Source of the DNA: Bacillota bacterium
GTDB taxonomy: Bacteria > Bacillota > Clostridia > Christensenellales > Pumilibacteraceae
Direction of reading: 5' to 3'
DNA length: 53,266 bases
NCBI GenBank assembly: GCA_009787685.1
Contig: WQSV01000001.1
Location: 1-53,266, forward strand
Both the position numbers and the translations under genes were made by a program. Position 1 is the first letter of the stretch. Every line of letters starts with the position of its first letter. The notes below the pieces were generated by a model. It ran no database searches. It saw only the letters and a program-made list of their open reading frames with translations, and was not told the DNA's origin. This document shows positions 17,195 to 25,235 of the stretch, piece by piece.

Positions 17195-17428
17195 TTATTT
17201 CTTCCCCCTTTTTGATGCAACTTTTCTGAAGTCGTCACCATGCAATTTTCTTTCTTGCATTATTGTCAACACTCTTGCGATGTCTTTTTTGACATTGTTG
17301 AGTTGCATTGGATTTGACAATTGTCCAGTTGTGTGAGAAAATCTAAGATTAAACAGTTCTTTTCTGAGATCTTCCAATTTGATTGTCAAATCTTTGTTGT
17401 CTAGCTCTCTGATATCTTTACCTTTCAT
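17195..17428 (-). CDS. rpmC: 50S ribosomal protein L29
   Basis: A 77-residue helical protein (MKGKDIRELDNKDLTIKLEDL, KELFNLRFSHTTGQL). Its ATG overlaps the rplP stop as TAATG, a tight coupling in contrast with the long repeat-filled spacers elsewhere in the cluster. It lies at the tunnel exit and contacts SRP and trigger factor. Confidence 0.97.
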   Translation of the reverse strand: MKGKDIRELDNKDLTIKLEDLRKELFNLRFSHTTGQLSNPMQLNNVKKDIARVLTIMQERKLHGDDFRKVASKRGKK

Positions 17429-17901
17429 TATTCAGCCACCTCCTCAGATTTCACTTCTTTTGCACCCGCATCCGGAGCATCTGGGCTTGTCAATTCATCT
17501 TTGCGATAAAATTTGCATTTTACTGGCAATTTGTGAGCAGCTCTTCTCATCGCTTCTCTTGCCAAATCTTCGTTAACACCAGCCATTTCAAACATAACCC
17601 TGCCCGGTTTAACGACAGCAACCCAGTATTCCGGAGAACCCTTACCAGAACCCATTCGAGTTTCTGCAGGTTTTTTAGTGACAGACTTGTGAGGAAAAAT
17701 ATTAATCCAAACTTTTCCACCACGTTTTACGTGTCTTGTCATGGCAATACGAGCCGCTTCTATTTGATTAGATGTTATCCACGCACAGCTTTGCGCAACA
17801 AGACCAAAGTCACCGTATGCAATAATACAGCCTTTATTAGCCTTTCCTTTCATTCTACCGCGCTGAACTCGGCGTCTTTTTACTCTTTTTGGTATTAACA
17901 T
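17428..17901 (-). CDS. rplP: 50S ribosomal protein L16
   Basis: A 157-residue L16 (MLIPKRVKRRRVQRGRMKGKA, GDFGLVAQSCAWITSNQIEAARIAMTR, KSVTKKPAETRMGSGKG). The last 20 residues (TSPDAPDAGAKEVKSEEVAE) are an acidic tail beyond the usual end. Confidence 0.97.
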   Translation of the reverse strand: MLIPKRVKRRRVQRGRMKGKANKGCIIAYGDFGLVAQSCAWITSNQIEAARIAMTRHVKRGGKVWINIFPHKSVTKKPAETRMGSGKGSPEYWVAVVKPGRVMFEMAGVNEDLAREAMRRAAHKLPVKCKFYRKDELTSPDAPDAGAKEVKSEEVAE

Positions 17902-17996
17902 TGTGTTGTCCTTCTATCTTAATAAGCATTTATCAATGCATTATCATTTCTTGAATTTGTTTTTTATTGAATATAGATATTAATATTCAACTTAAA

Positions 17997-18701
17997 TTAG
18001 TTTCTTTCGCGTCTTTCTCTTCTTTGTTGTCCTTGGCTTTCCTCTGAACTCTCTTCTGAAAGTTTACGCTTTCCAAGAACTTCACCTTTATAGATCCACA
18101 CTTTTACTCCAATACAACCGAAAGTTGTGTGAGCCGTTGCAACACCGTAGTCAATGTCAGCACGAAGCGTGTGAAGTGGAATACTTCCTTCATGGTAATG
18201 TTCAGAACGAGCAATTTCCGCGCCGTCAAGTCTTCCAGACACCATAACTTTGACACCCTTTGCTCCGCTTCTCATTACTCTTCCCATCGCTTGCTTCATC
18301 GTTCTTCTGAACGATGCTCTCTTTTCAAGAGCGGCAGCGATTCCTTCAGCAACAAGAGTTGAATCCATGTCTGGACGCTTAACTTCAATGATGTTGATGT
18401 GGAGAGTTTTGTCTGGAACAAGCTTCGCAAGCTCTTTTTTGAGTTGCTCAATACCTGCACCTTTTTGACCAATGATAACACCGGGCTTCGAAGTGTGGAT
18501 GTTAACGCTAACCTTTCCTTGGCTACGCTCCAAAATTACACGCGAAATACCGCAAGTGTAATACTTATCCTTGACAAACTTTCTAATTTTGCTGTCTTCA
18601 AGAAGCAATGCTGGGAAATCCTTTTTGTTTGCAAACCATGTTGCATCCCAACCTTTAATAACTCCTACTCTCAGTCCGTGTGGTGATACCTTTTGACCCA
18701 T
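17997..18701 (-). CDS. rpsC: 30S ribosomal protein S3
   Basis: A 234-residue S3 with KH domain (SKPGVIIGQKGAGIEQLKKEL) and C domain (QAMGRVMRSGAKGVKVMVSGRLDGAEIAR). It forms part of the mRNA entry site. AGGAGAAAC precedes the ATG. The tail is rich in S, E and R (SEESSEESQGQQRRERRERN). Confidence 0.97.
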   Translation of the reverse strand: MGQKVSPHGLRVGVIKGWDATWFANKKDFPALLLEDSKIRKFVKDKYYTCGISRVILERSQGKVSVNIHTSKPGVIIGQKGAGIEQLKKELAKLVPDKTLHINIIEVKRPDMDSTLVAEGIAAALEKRASFRRTMKQAMGRVMRSGAKGVKVMVSGRLDGAEIARSEHYHEGSIPLHTLRADIDYGVATAHTTFGCIGVKVWIYKGEVLGKRKLSEESSEESQGQQRRERRERN

Positions 18702-18847
18702 GTTTCTCCTAAACGCATAAACGCGTAATGAATTCTTTATTTTAGTGAATAACGAATAGCGAACAGTGAATAGTTGTTGTTAAAGCTTTAAAATAATTTG
18801 GCAATAGTTATTCACTATTAATTATTCCCTATTCACTAAAATTGCTT

Positions 18848-19240
18848 TTAGTTTTCTTTCGCCTCATCAAGAATAACCGTGATGTGACTTGTTCTTTTGT
18901 TGATGCGGTGACCTCTTCCCTTTGATACCGGCTGCATTCTCTTCATGATTGGCCCAGCATCTGCATAGATTTCAGAAACGACGAGGTCGTGTCTTGAGAG
19001 GTTTTGGTTGTGTTCAGCATTTGCAACAGCACTTTCAATCAACTTTATCACCATTGGTGAAGCCGCTTTTGGAGTTGCTCTCAAACTTGCAATAGCATCA
19101 TTAACCGCCTTGCCACGAATTGTGTCAAGGACGACACGCACTTTAAAAGGAGATATTCTCAAATATCTTGCGTGTGCTTTTGGACGAGTGTCCTTATTTT
19201 CGCGACGGAATGCCGCTTTTTCTCTCATTCTTGTTGCCAT
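18848..19240 (-). CDS. rplV: 50S ribosomal protein L22
   Basis: A 130-residue tunnel-lining protein (AHARYLRISPFKVRVVLDTIRGK, NAEHNQNLSRHDLVVSEIYADAGP, RMQPVSKGRGHRINKRTSHITVIL). The ATG at 19240 has AAGGAAA upstream; the longer frame is spacer. Confidence 0.97.
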   Translation of the reverse strand: MATRMREKAAFRRENKDTRPKAHARYLRISPFKVRVVLDTIRGKAVNDAIASLRATPKAASPMVIKLIESAVANAEHNQNLSRHDLVVSEIYADAGPIMKRMQPVSKGRGHRINKRTSHITVILDEAKEN

Positions 19241-19250
19241 GATTTCCTTT

Positions 19251-19386
19251 TGACGCATTATGCATAATGCATAGTGCATAATGAATGTTGAAATTTTATG
19301 TTTTATAATAACAACAAACGATACAAGCATACGAGACTACTAATTTAACTTTCGTTATGCGTTATGCGTTATGCGTTATGCATTAA
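19251..19386. repeat. Intergenic inverted repeat with GCATAAT/GCGTTAT units (rplV-rpsS)
   Basis: Left 19251-19287 (ATGCATAATGC units), right 19351-19386 (four CGTTATG units then GCATTAA). The unit GCATAAC on one side and GCATAAT on the other differ by one base. Confidence 0.8.
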
Positions 19387-19393
19387 AACATTA

Positions 19394-19672
19394 TTATTTT
19401 TTGCCTTTTGTTGTTTTCGACCCCGCATGTCCACGAAAGTTTCTTGTTGGTGCGAATTCTCCAAGTTTGTGTCCAACCATTTCTTCTGTGCAATAGACTG
19501 GAACGTGTTTTTTTCCATCATGAACAGCGATTGTTGAACCAACAAAATCCGGGTAGATAGTCGATGCTCTCGACCATGTTTTGATTACTTTTTTATTTTC
19601 ATGGCCCTGCGCTCTGACTCTTTTCAAAAGTTTATTACACACAAAAGGCCCTTTTTTGATACTTCTCGACAT
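19394..19672 (-). CDS. rpsS: 30S ribosomal protein S19
   Basis: A 92-residue S19 (SRSIKKGPFVCNKLLKRV, IKTWSRASTIYPDFVGSTIAVHDGKKHVPVY, GHKLGEFAPTRNFRGH), full length, in the 30S head. Confidence 0.98.
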   Translation of the reverse strand: MSRSIKKGPFVCNKLLKRVRAQGHENKKVIKTWSRASTIYPDFVGSTIAVHDGKKHVPVYCTEEMVGHKLGEFAPTRNFRGHAGSKTTKGKK

Positions 19673-19684
19673 AATTTTTTCCTC

Positions 19685-19791
19685 AATGCAGAATGCAAAA
19701 TGCAGAATGCAGAATAGTTGTTGTAATTTTTTTAATATTTAATAAACAAATTTGACCTTTATTCTGCATTCTGCATTTTGCATTCTGCATT
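19685..19791. repeat. Perfect 31-bp intergenic inverted repeat (rpsS-rplB)
   Basis: Arms 19685-19715 and 19761-19791 are exact reverse complements over 31 bp, built from ATGCAGA units with one deviant ATGCAAA unit that is mirrored exactly. A 45-nt AT-rich loop separates them. This is the clearest example of the spacer architecture in this cluster. Confidence 0.95.
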
Positions 19792-19798
19792 AAATAAA

Positions 19799-20626
19799 TT
19801 AGTTAATACGCTTAACAATAAACTTGTTAGATTTTGATTTCTTTCTTGTTTTATAGCCAAGCGCTGGTTGACCCCATGGAGACACTGGACCCGGACGACC
19901 AATTGGTGACTTTCCTTCACCACCACCGTGTGGATGGTCGCATGGGTTCATCGCAGAACCTCTAACAGTTGGCTTAATGCCCATGTGACGCTTTCTTCCC
20001 GCTTTTCCAAGCGAAACCAGTTCATGGTCAAGATTTCCAATTTGCCCAACAGTAGCGCGACATCTGACAGGAATCATTCTCATCTCTCCCGATGGCAATT
20101 TTAAGGTCGCATATTTGCCTTCTCTTGCCATCAACTGAGCGCACGCTCCCGCACTTTTCGCGATTTGCCCGCCAGCACCCGGTTGCATCTCAATGTTGTG
20201 AACCGTTGTTCCAACTGGTATTGCTGAAAGTGGAAGCGCATTACCCGCTTTAATGTCAATATTTTCAACACCGCTCATGACACTATCGCCAACACAAAGT
20301 CCAACTGGAGCAAGAATATATCTTTTTTCACCATCCGCATAATGAAGAAGAGCAATATTTGCTGACCTGTTTGGATCATACTCAATTGTTGCGACTTTTG
20401 CAGGAATATTGTCTTTGTTGCGTTTGAAATCAATAATACGATATTTGATTCTGTTACCGCCACCACGATGACGAACAGTGATTCGACCCGTGTTATTACG
20501 CCCCGCTTTTTGATTAAGCGAAACCAATAGCGACTTTTCCGGTTGGTTTGTCGTTATTTCTTCATAAGTCAACGTTGTCTTAAAACGTTGCGCTGGTGTT
20601 ATTGGTCTATATCTTTTAATAGGCAT
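19799..20626 (-). CDS. rplB: 50S ribosomal protein L2
   Basis: A 275-residue L2 with GRITVRHRGGGNRIKYRIIDF, EMQPGAGGQIAKSAG and the peptidyl-transferase-adjacent PTVRGSAMNPCDHPHGGGEG segment. TTCCTCTC on the plus strand gives GAGAGGAA upstream of the ATG. Confidence 0.98.
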   Translation of the reverse strand: MPIKRYRPITPAQRFKTTLTYEEITTNQPEKSLLVSLNQKAGRNNTGRITVRHRGGGNRIKYRIIDFKRNKDNIPAKVATIEYDPNRSANIALLHYADGEKRYILAPVGLCVGDSVMSGVENIDIKAGNALPLSAIPVGTTVHNIEMQPGAGGQIAKSAGACAQLMAREGKYATLKLPSGEMRMIPVRCRATVGQIGNLDHELVSLGKAGRKRHMGIKPTVRGSAMNPCDHPHGGGEGKSPIGRPGPVSPWGQPALGYKTRKKSKSNKFIVKRIN

Positions 20627-20724
20627 GATGCTTCCTCTCTTATTGAATAATGGAGAATAGGTTTCGTCAAATTATTATTTAATTTTCATAAATTCCATAT
20701 TCAATATTAATATTCAATAGATTA

Positions 20725-21015
20725 TTAAACTAGGTTGTCAAAGAATGAAATTGAAGGTGAATTTGGTTTCAATTGAACATAGGCTTTTTTGAAGTCAGAA
20801 GTATAACCCTCGTGACGACCTTGACGCTTATATTTTCCTTTGATGTTTGTTGTGTTAACACTCTCGACTTGAACATTGAAAATTTCTTCAACCGCTCTTT
20901 TGATTTGAGGTTTTGTTGCATCTTTTGCAACTCTGAACACATATTTTTTATTAGCAATTCCTGCATAACTTTTTTCCGACAGGACTGGCTTTTGAATAAT
21001 GTTATATAGTTCCAT
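20725..21015 (-). CDS. rplW: 50S ribosomal protein L23
   Basis: A 96-residue L23 (IIQKPVLSEKSYAGIANKKYVFRV, KPQIKRAVEEIFNVQVESVNT), at the tunnel exit. AAGGAGAAAAC precedes the ATG. Confidence 0.97.
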   Translation of the reverse strand: MELYNIIQKPVLSEKSYAGIANKKYVFRVAKDATKPQIKRAVEEIFNVQVESVNTTNIKGKYKRQGRHEGYTSDFKKAYVQLKPNSPSISFFDNLV

Positions 21016-21027
21016 GTTTTCTCCTTT

Positions 21028-21125
21028 TAGTGAATAACTAATAGTGAATAGTGAATAGTTATTGTCAAATTATTAAATTAAAATTATACCTTAACTATTC
21101 ACTATTCATTATTCACTATCAACTA
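21028..21125. repeat. Intergenic inverted repeat with GAATAGT units (rplW-rplD)
   Basis: Left arm 21028-21061 (TAGTGAATAAC, then GAATAGT units) and right arm 21091-21125 (ACTATTC units) with a 30-nt AT-rich loop. The unit is the same as in the rplQ-rpoA spacer 17 kb away. Confidence 0.85.
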
Positions 21126-21128
21126 AAA

Positions 21129-21761
21129 TTACGCTTGCTCTGAATATTGCGCTTCAATTTGTTTGATTCCCTCAACAGTTGCAACAATTCTTTGATTTGC
21201 AACAAGGTCATAAACATTGATTAGACTTGCTTCGATTGTTTTGACATTTGGAAGATTTCTAGACGCCCTAATCACACTTTCGCTGTTAGCCGTCGTGATG
21301 AGAAGAACGCTTTTTTCAAGCTTTAACGCTTCCATGATTTTTGCCATTTCTTTCGTTTTCGCATCAGCTAATTTAATGTCATCAAGCAAAACAAGCTCTT
21401 GATTTCTGACTTTTTCAGAAAATGCACTGCAAAGAGCAACTCTTTTTGCTTGTTTGTTGACTTTTTGAGAGAAATCTCTCGGCTTTGGAGCAAATATCAC
21501 CCCACCACCAGTCCACAACGGCGAACGAGTCGAACCCGCTCTCGCGCGTCCAGTTCCTTTTTGGCGATGAGGCTTTCTTCCTCCACCACGAACTTCGGCT
21601 CTTGTCAAAGTAGACTTCGTGCCTTGACGCTTGTTGTTCAATTGCGCCACGACGACTTGATGAATGAGCGGTTCGTTATATTCCGCGTCAAACACTTTCT
21701 CATTAAGAGTTAATGTGCTGGCTTTTTCGCCAGTTTGCTTGTAAATTTGAACTTTTGGCAT
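21129..21761 (-). CDS. rplD: 50S ribosomal protein L4
   Basis: A 210-residue L4 (MPKVQIYKQTGEKAS, RQGTKSTLTRAEVRGGGRKPHRQKGTGRARAGSTRSPLWTGGG-type loop, split across residues about 45-85). The loop lines the exit tunnel. AAGGAT lies before the ATG at 21761; earlier frame is spacer. In E. coli L4 represses the S10 operon via its leader. Confidence 0.97.
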   Translation of the reverse strand: MPKVQIYKQTGEKASTLTLNEKVFDAEYNEPLIHQVVVAQLNNKRQGTKSTLTRAEVRGGGRKPHRQKGTGRARAGSTRSPLWTGGGVIFAPKPRDFSQKVNKQAKRVALCSAFSEKVRNQELVLLDDIKLADAKTKEMAKIMEALKLEKSVLLITTANSESVIRASRNLPNVKTIEASLINVYDLVANQRIVATVEGIKQIEAQYSEQA

Positions 21762-21895
21762 GTTATCCTTTTTAATGCACGATGCATAACGAATGTTAAT
21801 TTTTATTGATGCACAACCACTAGAAACGCTAAAACCATAAGATACTAAAAATAATATTTTTAAATCACTATGCATTATGCGCTATGCGTCATGCG

Positions 21896-22528
21896 CTACT
21901 TTTTTACTGTGTTACAAACTGTCACCAATCCGCCTTTTGGCCCCGGGACAGCCCCTTTAATGAGAAGAACATTTCTATCCGCGTCAACCTTGACGATCTG
22001 AAGGTTTTGAATTGTCACTTTCTCATTACCCATTTGTCCTGCCATTTTGAGGTTTTTGATTTTTTTTGACGGGTTTGAATTTGCACCAGTTGAACCAAGC
22101 GAACGATGAACTGGCCCTGTTCCGTGAGTCATTTTCAAGCGCGCTTTGTTGTGACGCTTGACCGCACCCGTGAAACCATGACCTTTTGAAGTTCCGCTGA
22201 CATCAACCATGTCGCCATTTGTGAAAATATCAACTTTCACATCAGTTCCAACTTCATATTTGCCCGGCTCGTTCAACCTAAACTCTTTAAGGTAACGCTT
22301 TGTCGCTAGTTTGTTTTTCTTGAAAAGACCGCGCTCTGGAGAATTCAACTTGTCCTCTCTGATTTCTTCAAACGCAAACAAAACAGCCTCATAGCCATCA
22401 CGCTCTTGAGTCTTATGCCTAACGACCGTCATAGGCCCCGCCTCGACAACAGTAACCGGAACTCTAAGCCCAGTTTCGTCAAATATTTGAGTCATTCCAA
22501 TTTTTCTACCTAATATGGCCTTTTCCAT
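21896..22528 (-). CDS. rplC: 50S ribosomal protein L3
   Basis: A 210-residue L3 (AILGRKIGMTQIFDETG, GHGFTGAVKRHNKARLKMTHG, HRSLGSTGANSNPSKKIKN). AAGGAT precedes the ATG at 22528, which is preferred to the in-frame upstream codon in the spacer. Confidence 0.97.
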   Translation of the reverse strand: MEKAILGRKIGMTQIFDETGLRVPVTVVEAGPMTVVRHKTQERDGYEAVLFAFEEIREDKLNSPERGLFKKNKLATKRYLKEFRLNEPGKYEVGTDVKVDIFTNGDMVDVSGTSKGHGFTGAVKRHNKARLKMTHGTGPVHRSLGSTGANSNPSKKIKNLKMAGQMGNEKVTIQNLQIVKVDADRNVLLIKGAVPGPKGGLVTVCNTVKK

Positions 22529-22675
22529 GATGTATCCTTGTTTTAATGCATAATGCACAACGCATAACGCATAACGAATGTTAGTTTTTTAATTTTTTTC
22601 ACACCACCCCAAACACATTTCGCAGTCCACGATTATTCTCTCAATCGCTGTGCATTATGCGTAACGCGTTGCATG

Positions 22676-22984
22676 CTATAACTTAATTTGAATGTCAACA
22701 CCCGCTGGCAAATCGAGCTTCATCAAACTGTCGACAGTTTTTGCGGATGGAGAATAAATGTCAATAAGACGCTTATGCGTTCTCATTTCAAATTGCTCTC
22801 TTGAGTCTTTATACTTGTGAACAGCACGCAAGATAGTGATTATTTCACGCTCAGTCGGCAATGGAACAGGCCCAACAACTTTTGTTCCTGTTTTTTTAGC
22901 AGCTTCAGAAATTCTTTCCGCGCTTTTATCCAAAAGCTCGCTATCGTATGCCTTTAATTTAACTCTTATTTTTTGACTAGCCAT
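22676..22984 (-). CDS. rpsJ: 30S ribosomal protein S10
   Basis: A 102-residue S10/NusE (KIRVKLKAYDSELLDKSAERI, GPVPLPTEREIITILRAVHKYKDSREQFEMRTHKRLIDI), full length and first gene of the cluster. S10 also pairs with NusB in antitermination. AAGGTAAAC precedes the ATG, and the operon promoter lies about 160 bp upstream. Confidence 0.98.
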   Translation of the reverse strand: MASQKIRVKLKAYDSELLDKSAERISEAAKKTGTKVVGPVPLPTEREIITILRAVHKYKDSREQFEMRTHKRLIDIYSPSAKTVDSLMKLDLPAGVDIQIKL

Positions 22985-23064
22985 TTGTTTACCTTTATCC
23001 TTATTATATAGGGTGGTTTGCTGTTTTCACAACCGTCTCTCGTGTGCCATAATATTTTGGATTT

Positions 23065-23085
23065 AAAAAGTGCCATCTGGCACTC
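23065..23085 (-). terminator. Terminator-like hairpin in the S10 leader (possible attenuator)
   Basis: Between promoter and rpsJ, the minus strand reads AGTGCCA-GA-TGGCACT followed by TTTTTAAA. A 7-bp stem and five T look like a weak intrinsic terminator, which could attenuate transcription of the ribosomal operon. No protein-binding mimic is identified. Confidence 0.45.
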
Positions 23086-23141
23086 AATTTTTTCCTTAAT
23101 AAGCCACAAAAAAATCGCCGTATCCTATGCACAGCTTGACT

Positions 23142-23170
23142 ATTATATAACAACTAACATCGACTGTCAA
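23142..23170 (-). promoter_or_regulatory. Consensus sigma-A promoter of the S10 operon
   Basis: On the minus strand TTGACA (23170-23165) and TATAAT (23147-23142) are both perfect consensus hexamers with a 17-nt spacer, giving a leader of roughly 150 nt before rpsJ. Confidence 0.9.
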
Positions 23171-23191
23171 CACTTTTGCCACCCTATTTCA

Positions 23192-23412
23192 AAAAAAGTT
23201 TGAAAATTTTTCAATAATCTTTTTCTGGGGTTAGTTGTCGTTCAAGGATCTTTTGACTCCGCACAATCGCTATAAACGCCTTACATCGTGCAACTAGGGG
23301 TGGGTTTTGAGGTCTGGCTCTCACTCTAAAATGTGTTGTCACCCGCACCCCATCACCCCTTGCTATCTGCCTCGAATACTCGAAGAAGTGACGACAGCTT
23401 GAAGCCCTTGTA
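23192..23412. repeat. About 220-bp accessory repeat, copy 1
   Basis: Positions 23192-23286 are identical over 95 bp to 25357-25451, and 23392-23412 (CGACAGCTTGAAGCCCTTG) is identical to 25555-25575. The middle of about 105 bp differs between copies. It lies just past the MATE terminator. The minus strand of this copy has an open frame ending RSQKILERQLTPEKDY, but copy 2 does not keep the frame, so coding is doubtful. No known RNA or insertion sequence is recognised. Confidence 0.85.
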
Positions 23413-23414
23413 TG

Positions 23415-23445
23415 AAAAAAGCACGCCCAATTAAGAGTGTGCTTT
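23415..23445 (-). terminator. Terminator of the MATE gene
   Basis: The minus strand has AAAGCACACTC-TTAATT-GGGCGTGCTTT (11-bp stem with wobble) followed by T residues, 12 nt past the stop. Confidence 0.85.
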
Positions 23446-23456
23446 CTTGTTATTTT

Positions 23457-24944
23457 TTAGTTATCACTTGAATCACTTACCTCTTCCAATTCCTGCTCAC
23501 TTTTAACTGACCCTACCTCTAGTGTGCCAATATCTGCTATTAGTGATATTTTCTTTTTCTTGAGCATCCATCCGAACAAAACAAATGTTACTATCGCGTC
23601 AAAAGCCATACCTATTGCAAACATGAGTGCTATACCAGTAAGTGTCGGCACAAACACACCTGTGAGATAAAGTATGAATGCTATGCCATAATAAACTATG
23701 TTTGTGATTAACGCTTGTGCTAACATATATTGAGTCTTGCCTGTTCCATAAAAAATGCTATCAACAACATGGTTAAACGCAAAAACGACATAAAAACCAA
23801 CACTTATAAGAGCAATAATGAAAATGTCTTGATAATTATCTAGTTGCAACACTCCTCTGAAAAATGGTTGCCACAATGGAATTGACACAAGCCAAATTAT
23901 CGCAAAAATTGTTGTTAGGGTAAGATAGCCTAAAGTTTTTTGTTTTATCGCACCCTTGTTATGTTCACCACAATCTCGCTTGATAAGTTCGCCAAGCTGC
24001 AAGACAGGCAGTAATAGCCATCCCCATAGGAAATTATTGGTCACCCAAAATGTGCCTTGTTCTCCGACCATGTTCACCATGCGAACAATCATAAGCATGA
24101 AAAACAAATTTCGCACCAAGGATTCAAGCCCTGATATTCCGCCTATTTTTGCCCAGCCTTTTGTCCAAACAAAAGATAATCGTTCTTTTTTGAATAGCGG
24201 TAATTTTTCCTTATATAATATCAAAATTGCAAGCAGGAATAAAAACGCATTTACTATTATGTTTGTAATCGCAATTCCATTTACACCCATTTGCACAGAT
24301 ATTGCAAGGCTTGATATAAGAAAGGTGTCACCAAGAACAGTCAGAACCATTTTCAAAATTAGCATAAAATATAGATATTTATCTTTTTTTATGGTGACTA
24401 GCACAACCAAAACAAATCTAACAAGAGCATTAAAAATATTTGCAACAGCCTCTAGCCTTATGTAAGTTACCGTTTCGTTTATTATTGCAACATCCTGCCC
24501 CATGAATCTAACCAATGGGTCAGCAAAAATGATAACTCCAAGAGATAGCAATGTGAATGCACCAAAAACTATGATTAGTCCTGTTCTTATCATGTTTGCA
24601 AGGTTGTTTCTATTTTTTTCTGCTTCTTCGCTCGTCATCTCGCCTGCTAAAACTTTTTGCCTGTCTGCGAATGCTTTGCCAATAAAAAAGAATAGCGGAA
24701 GGATTAGCCCTTCTTGAATAATCTCATATAATAAATGCATCCATTGCATTTGCGAGGCAATAGAAAAACTCCAAGCGTCATCCATTTGCCCTAAGAAAAA
24801 AATACGCAAAGTAGTATAAACTGTTGGAATAAGCCCTGTTAATAATAATGCTAAGAATAGCCTATAATTGATAGACTTTAAAGACAGTTTAATTTTATTA
24901 AAAAAACCTCTTTGTTTATTTATCTCGTCTTGATTTTGTGTCAT
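23457..24944 (-). CDS. MATE-family multidrug efflux transporter
   Basis: A 495-residue integral membrane protein with about twelve hydrophobic helices in two halves, the MATE layout; export is driven by Na+ or H+ in this family. Notable segments are NIFNALVRFVLVVLVTIKKDKY and NHVVDSIFYGTGKTQYMLAQAL, the pseudo-repeat in the second half. The C-terminus is an acidic cytosolic tail. The ATG at 24944 has AAGGAGAATTG upstream; the longer TTG-initiated frame would begin inside the leader RNA and is rejected. Expression probably depends on the structured leader and terminator just upstream. Confidence 0.9.
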   Translation of the reverse strand: MTQNQDEINKQRGFFNKIKLSLKSINYRLFLALLLTGLIPTVYTTLRIFFLGQMDDAWSFSIASQMQWMHLLYEIIQEGLILPLFFFIGKAFADRQKVLAGEMTSEEAEKNRNNLANMIRTGLIIVFGAFTLLSLGVIIFADPLVRFMGQDVAIINETVTYIRLEAVANIFNALVRFVLVVLVTIKKDKYLYFMLILKMVLTVLGDTFLISSLAISVQMGVNGIAITNIIVNAFLFLLAILILYKEKLPLFKKERLSFVWTKGWAKIGGISGLESLVRNLFFMLMIVRMVNMVGEQGTFWVTNNFLWGWLLLPVLQLGELIKRDCGEHNKGAIKQKTLGYLTLTTIFAIIWLVSIPLWQPFFRGVLQLDNYQDIFIIALISVGFYVVFAFNHVVDSIFYGTGKTQYMLAQALITNIVYYGIAFILYLTGVFVPTLTGIALMFAIGMAFDAIVTFVLFGWMLKKKKISLIADIGTLEVGSVKSEQELEEVSDSSDN

Positions 24945-24963
24945 TCCACAATTCTCCTTTGGC

Positions 24964-25001
24964 ACAAAGAAAGTGCCGCTCCCAATTAAGAGAACGGCAC
25001 T
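24964..25001 (-). terminator. Leader terminator between the riboswitch-like RNA and the MATE gene
   Basis: Minus-strand RNA: AGUGCCGUUCUC pairs with GGGAGCGGCACU (12 bp including wobbles) around a UUAAUU loop, then UUUCUUUG. Placed 20 nt upstream of the MATE Shine-Dalgarno, it is a candidate expression platform. Confidence 0.75.
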
Positions 25002-25027
25002 CCTAGTGACTTTTCTCCTAATTGTTA

Positions 25028-25103
25028 CCACACAACACCGCAAAACTACGGGGGAGAATTGCCAAAAGGCAGAATTCGACCCGTAGTCTTACTTGTTGTG
25101 TGG
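25028..25103 (-). promoter_or_regulatory. Riboswitch-like structured leader of the MATE gene
   Basis: Minus-strand RNA folds as three stacked helices: P1 CCACACAACA/TGTTGTGTGG (10 bp; 25103-25094 with 25037-25028), P2 ACTACGGG/CCCGTAGT (8 bp; 25087-25080 with 25052-25045) and P3 TGCC-TTTT-GGCA. Internal loops are AGTAAG opposite TTTTGCGG-side bases and TCGAATTC opposite ATTCTCC. The CAATTCTCC strand (25061-25053) is complementary over 9 nt to GGAGAATTG at the MATE ribosome site and over 6 nt to GGAGAA (25018-25013) just before the terminator. Class unknown; a guanidine-IV (mepA-type) or other drug/metabolite sensor is possible because those precede MATE genes. Confidence 0.7.
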
Positions 25104-25110
25104 TATTTAT

Positions 25111-25140
25111 AGAATATCACTTTTATCCTCAATTTGTCAA
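25111..25140 (-). promoter_or_regulatory. Promoter of the MATE leader transcript
   Basis: TTGACA (25140-25135) and TATTCT (25116-25111) on the minus strand with an 18-nt spacer; transcription would start at the 5' edge of P1. Confidence 0.7.
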
Positions 25141-25235
25141 ACAAAAATCAATAATGCCAAAAAATATCTTTCTAGCAAATAAAAGAAGAACTGAACATAT
25201 AAAAACCACGAAACAGCAATTGTTCCATGGCTTAT

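Noticed and set aside
3721..22675. CRISPR arrays
   Set aside because: The heptamer repeats in spacers are short, inverted and without unique spacers of constant length; no cas genes are present.
23192..23412. C-terminal transposase fragment reading CKAFIAIVRSQKILERQLTPEKDY
   Set aside because: The reading frame before this segment is not kept between the two copies, and no catalytic motif is visible, so I treat it as a non-coding repeat.
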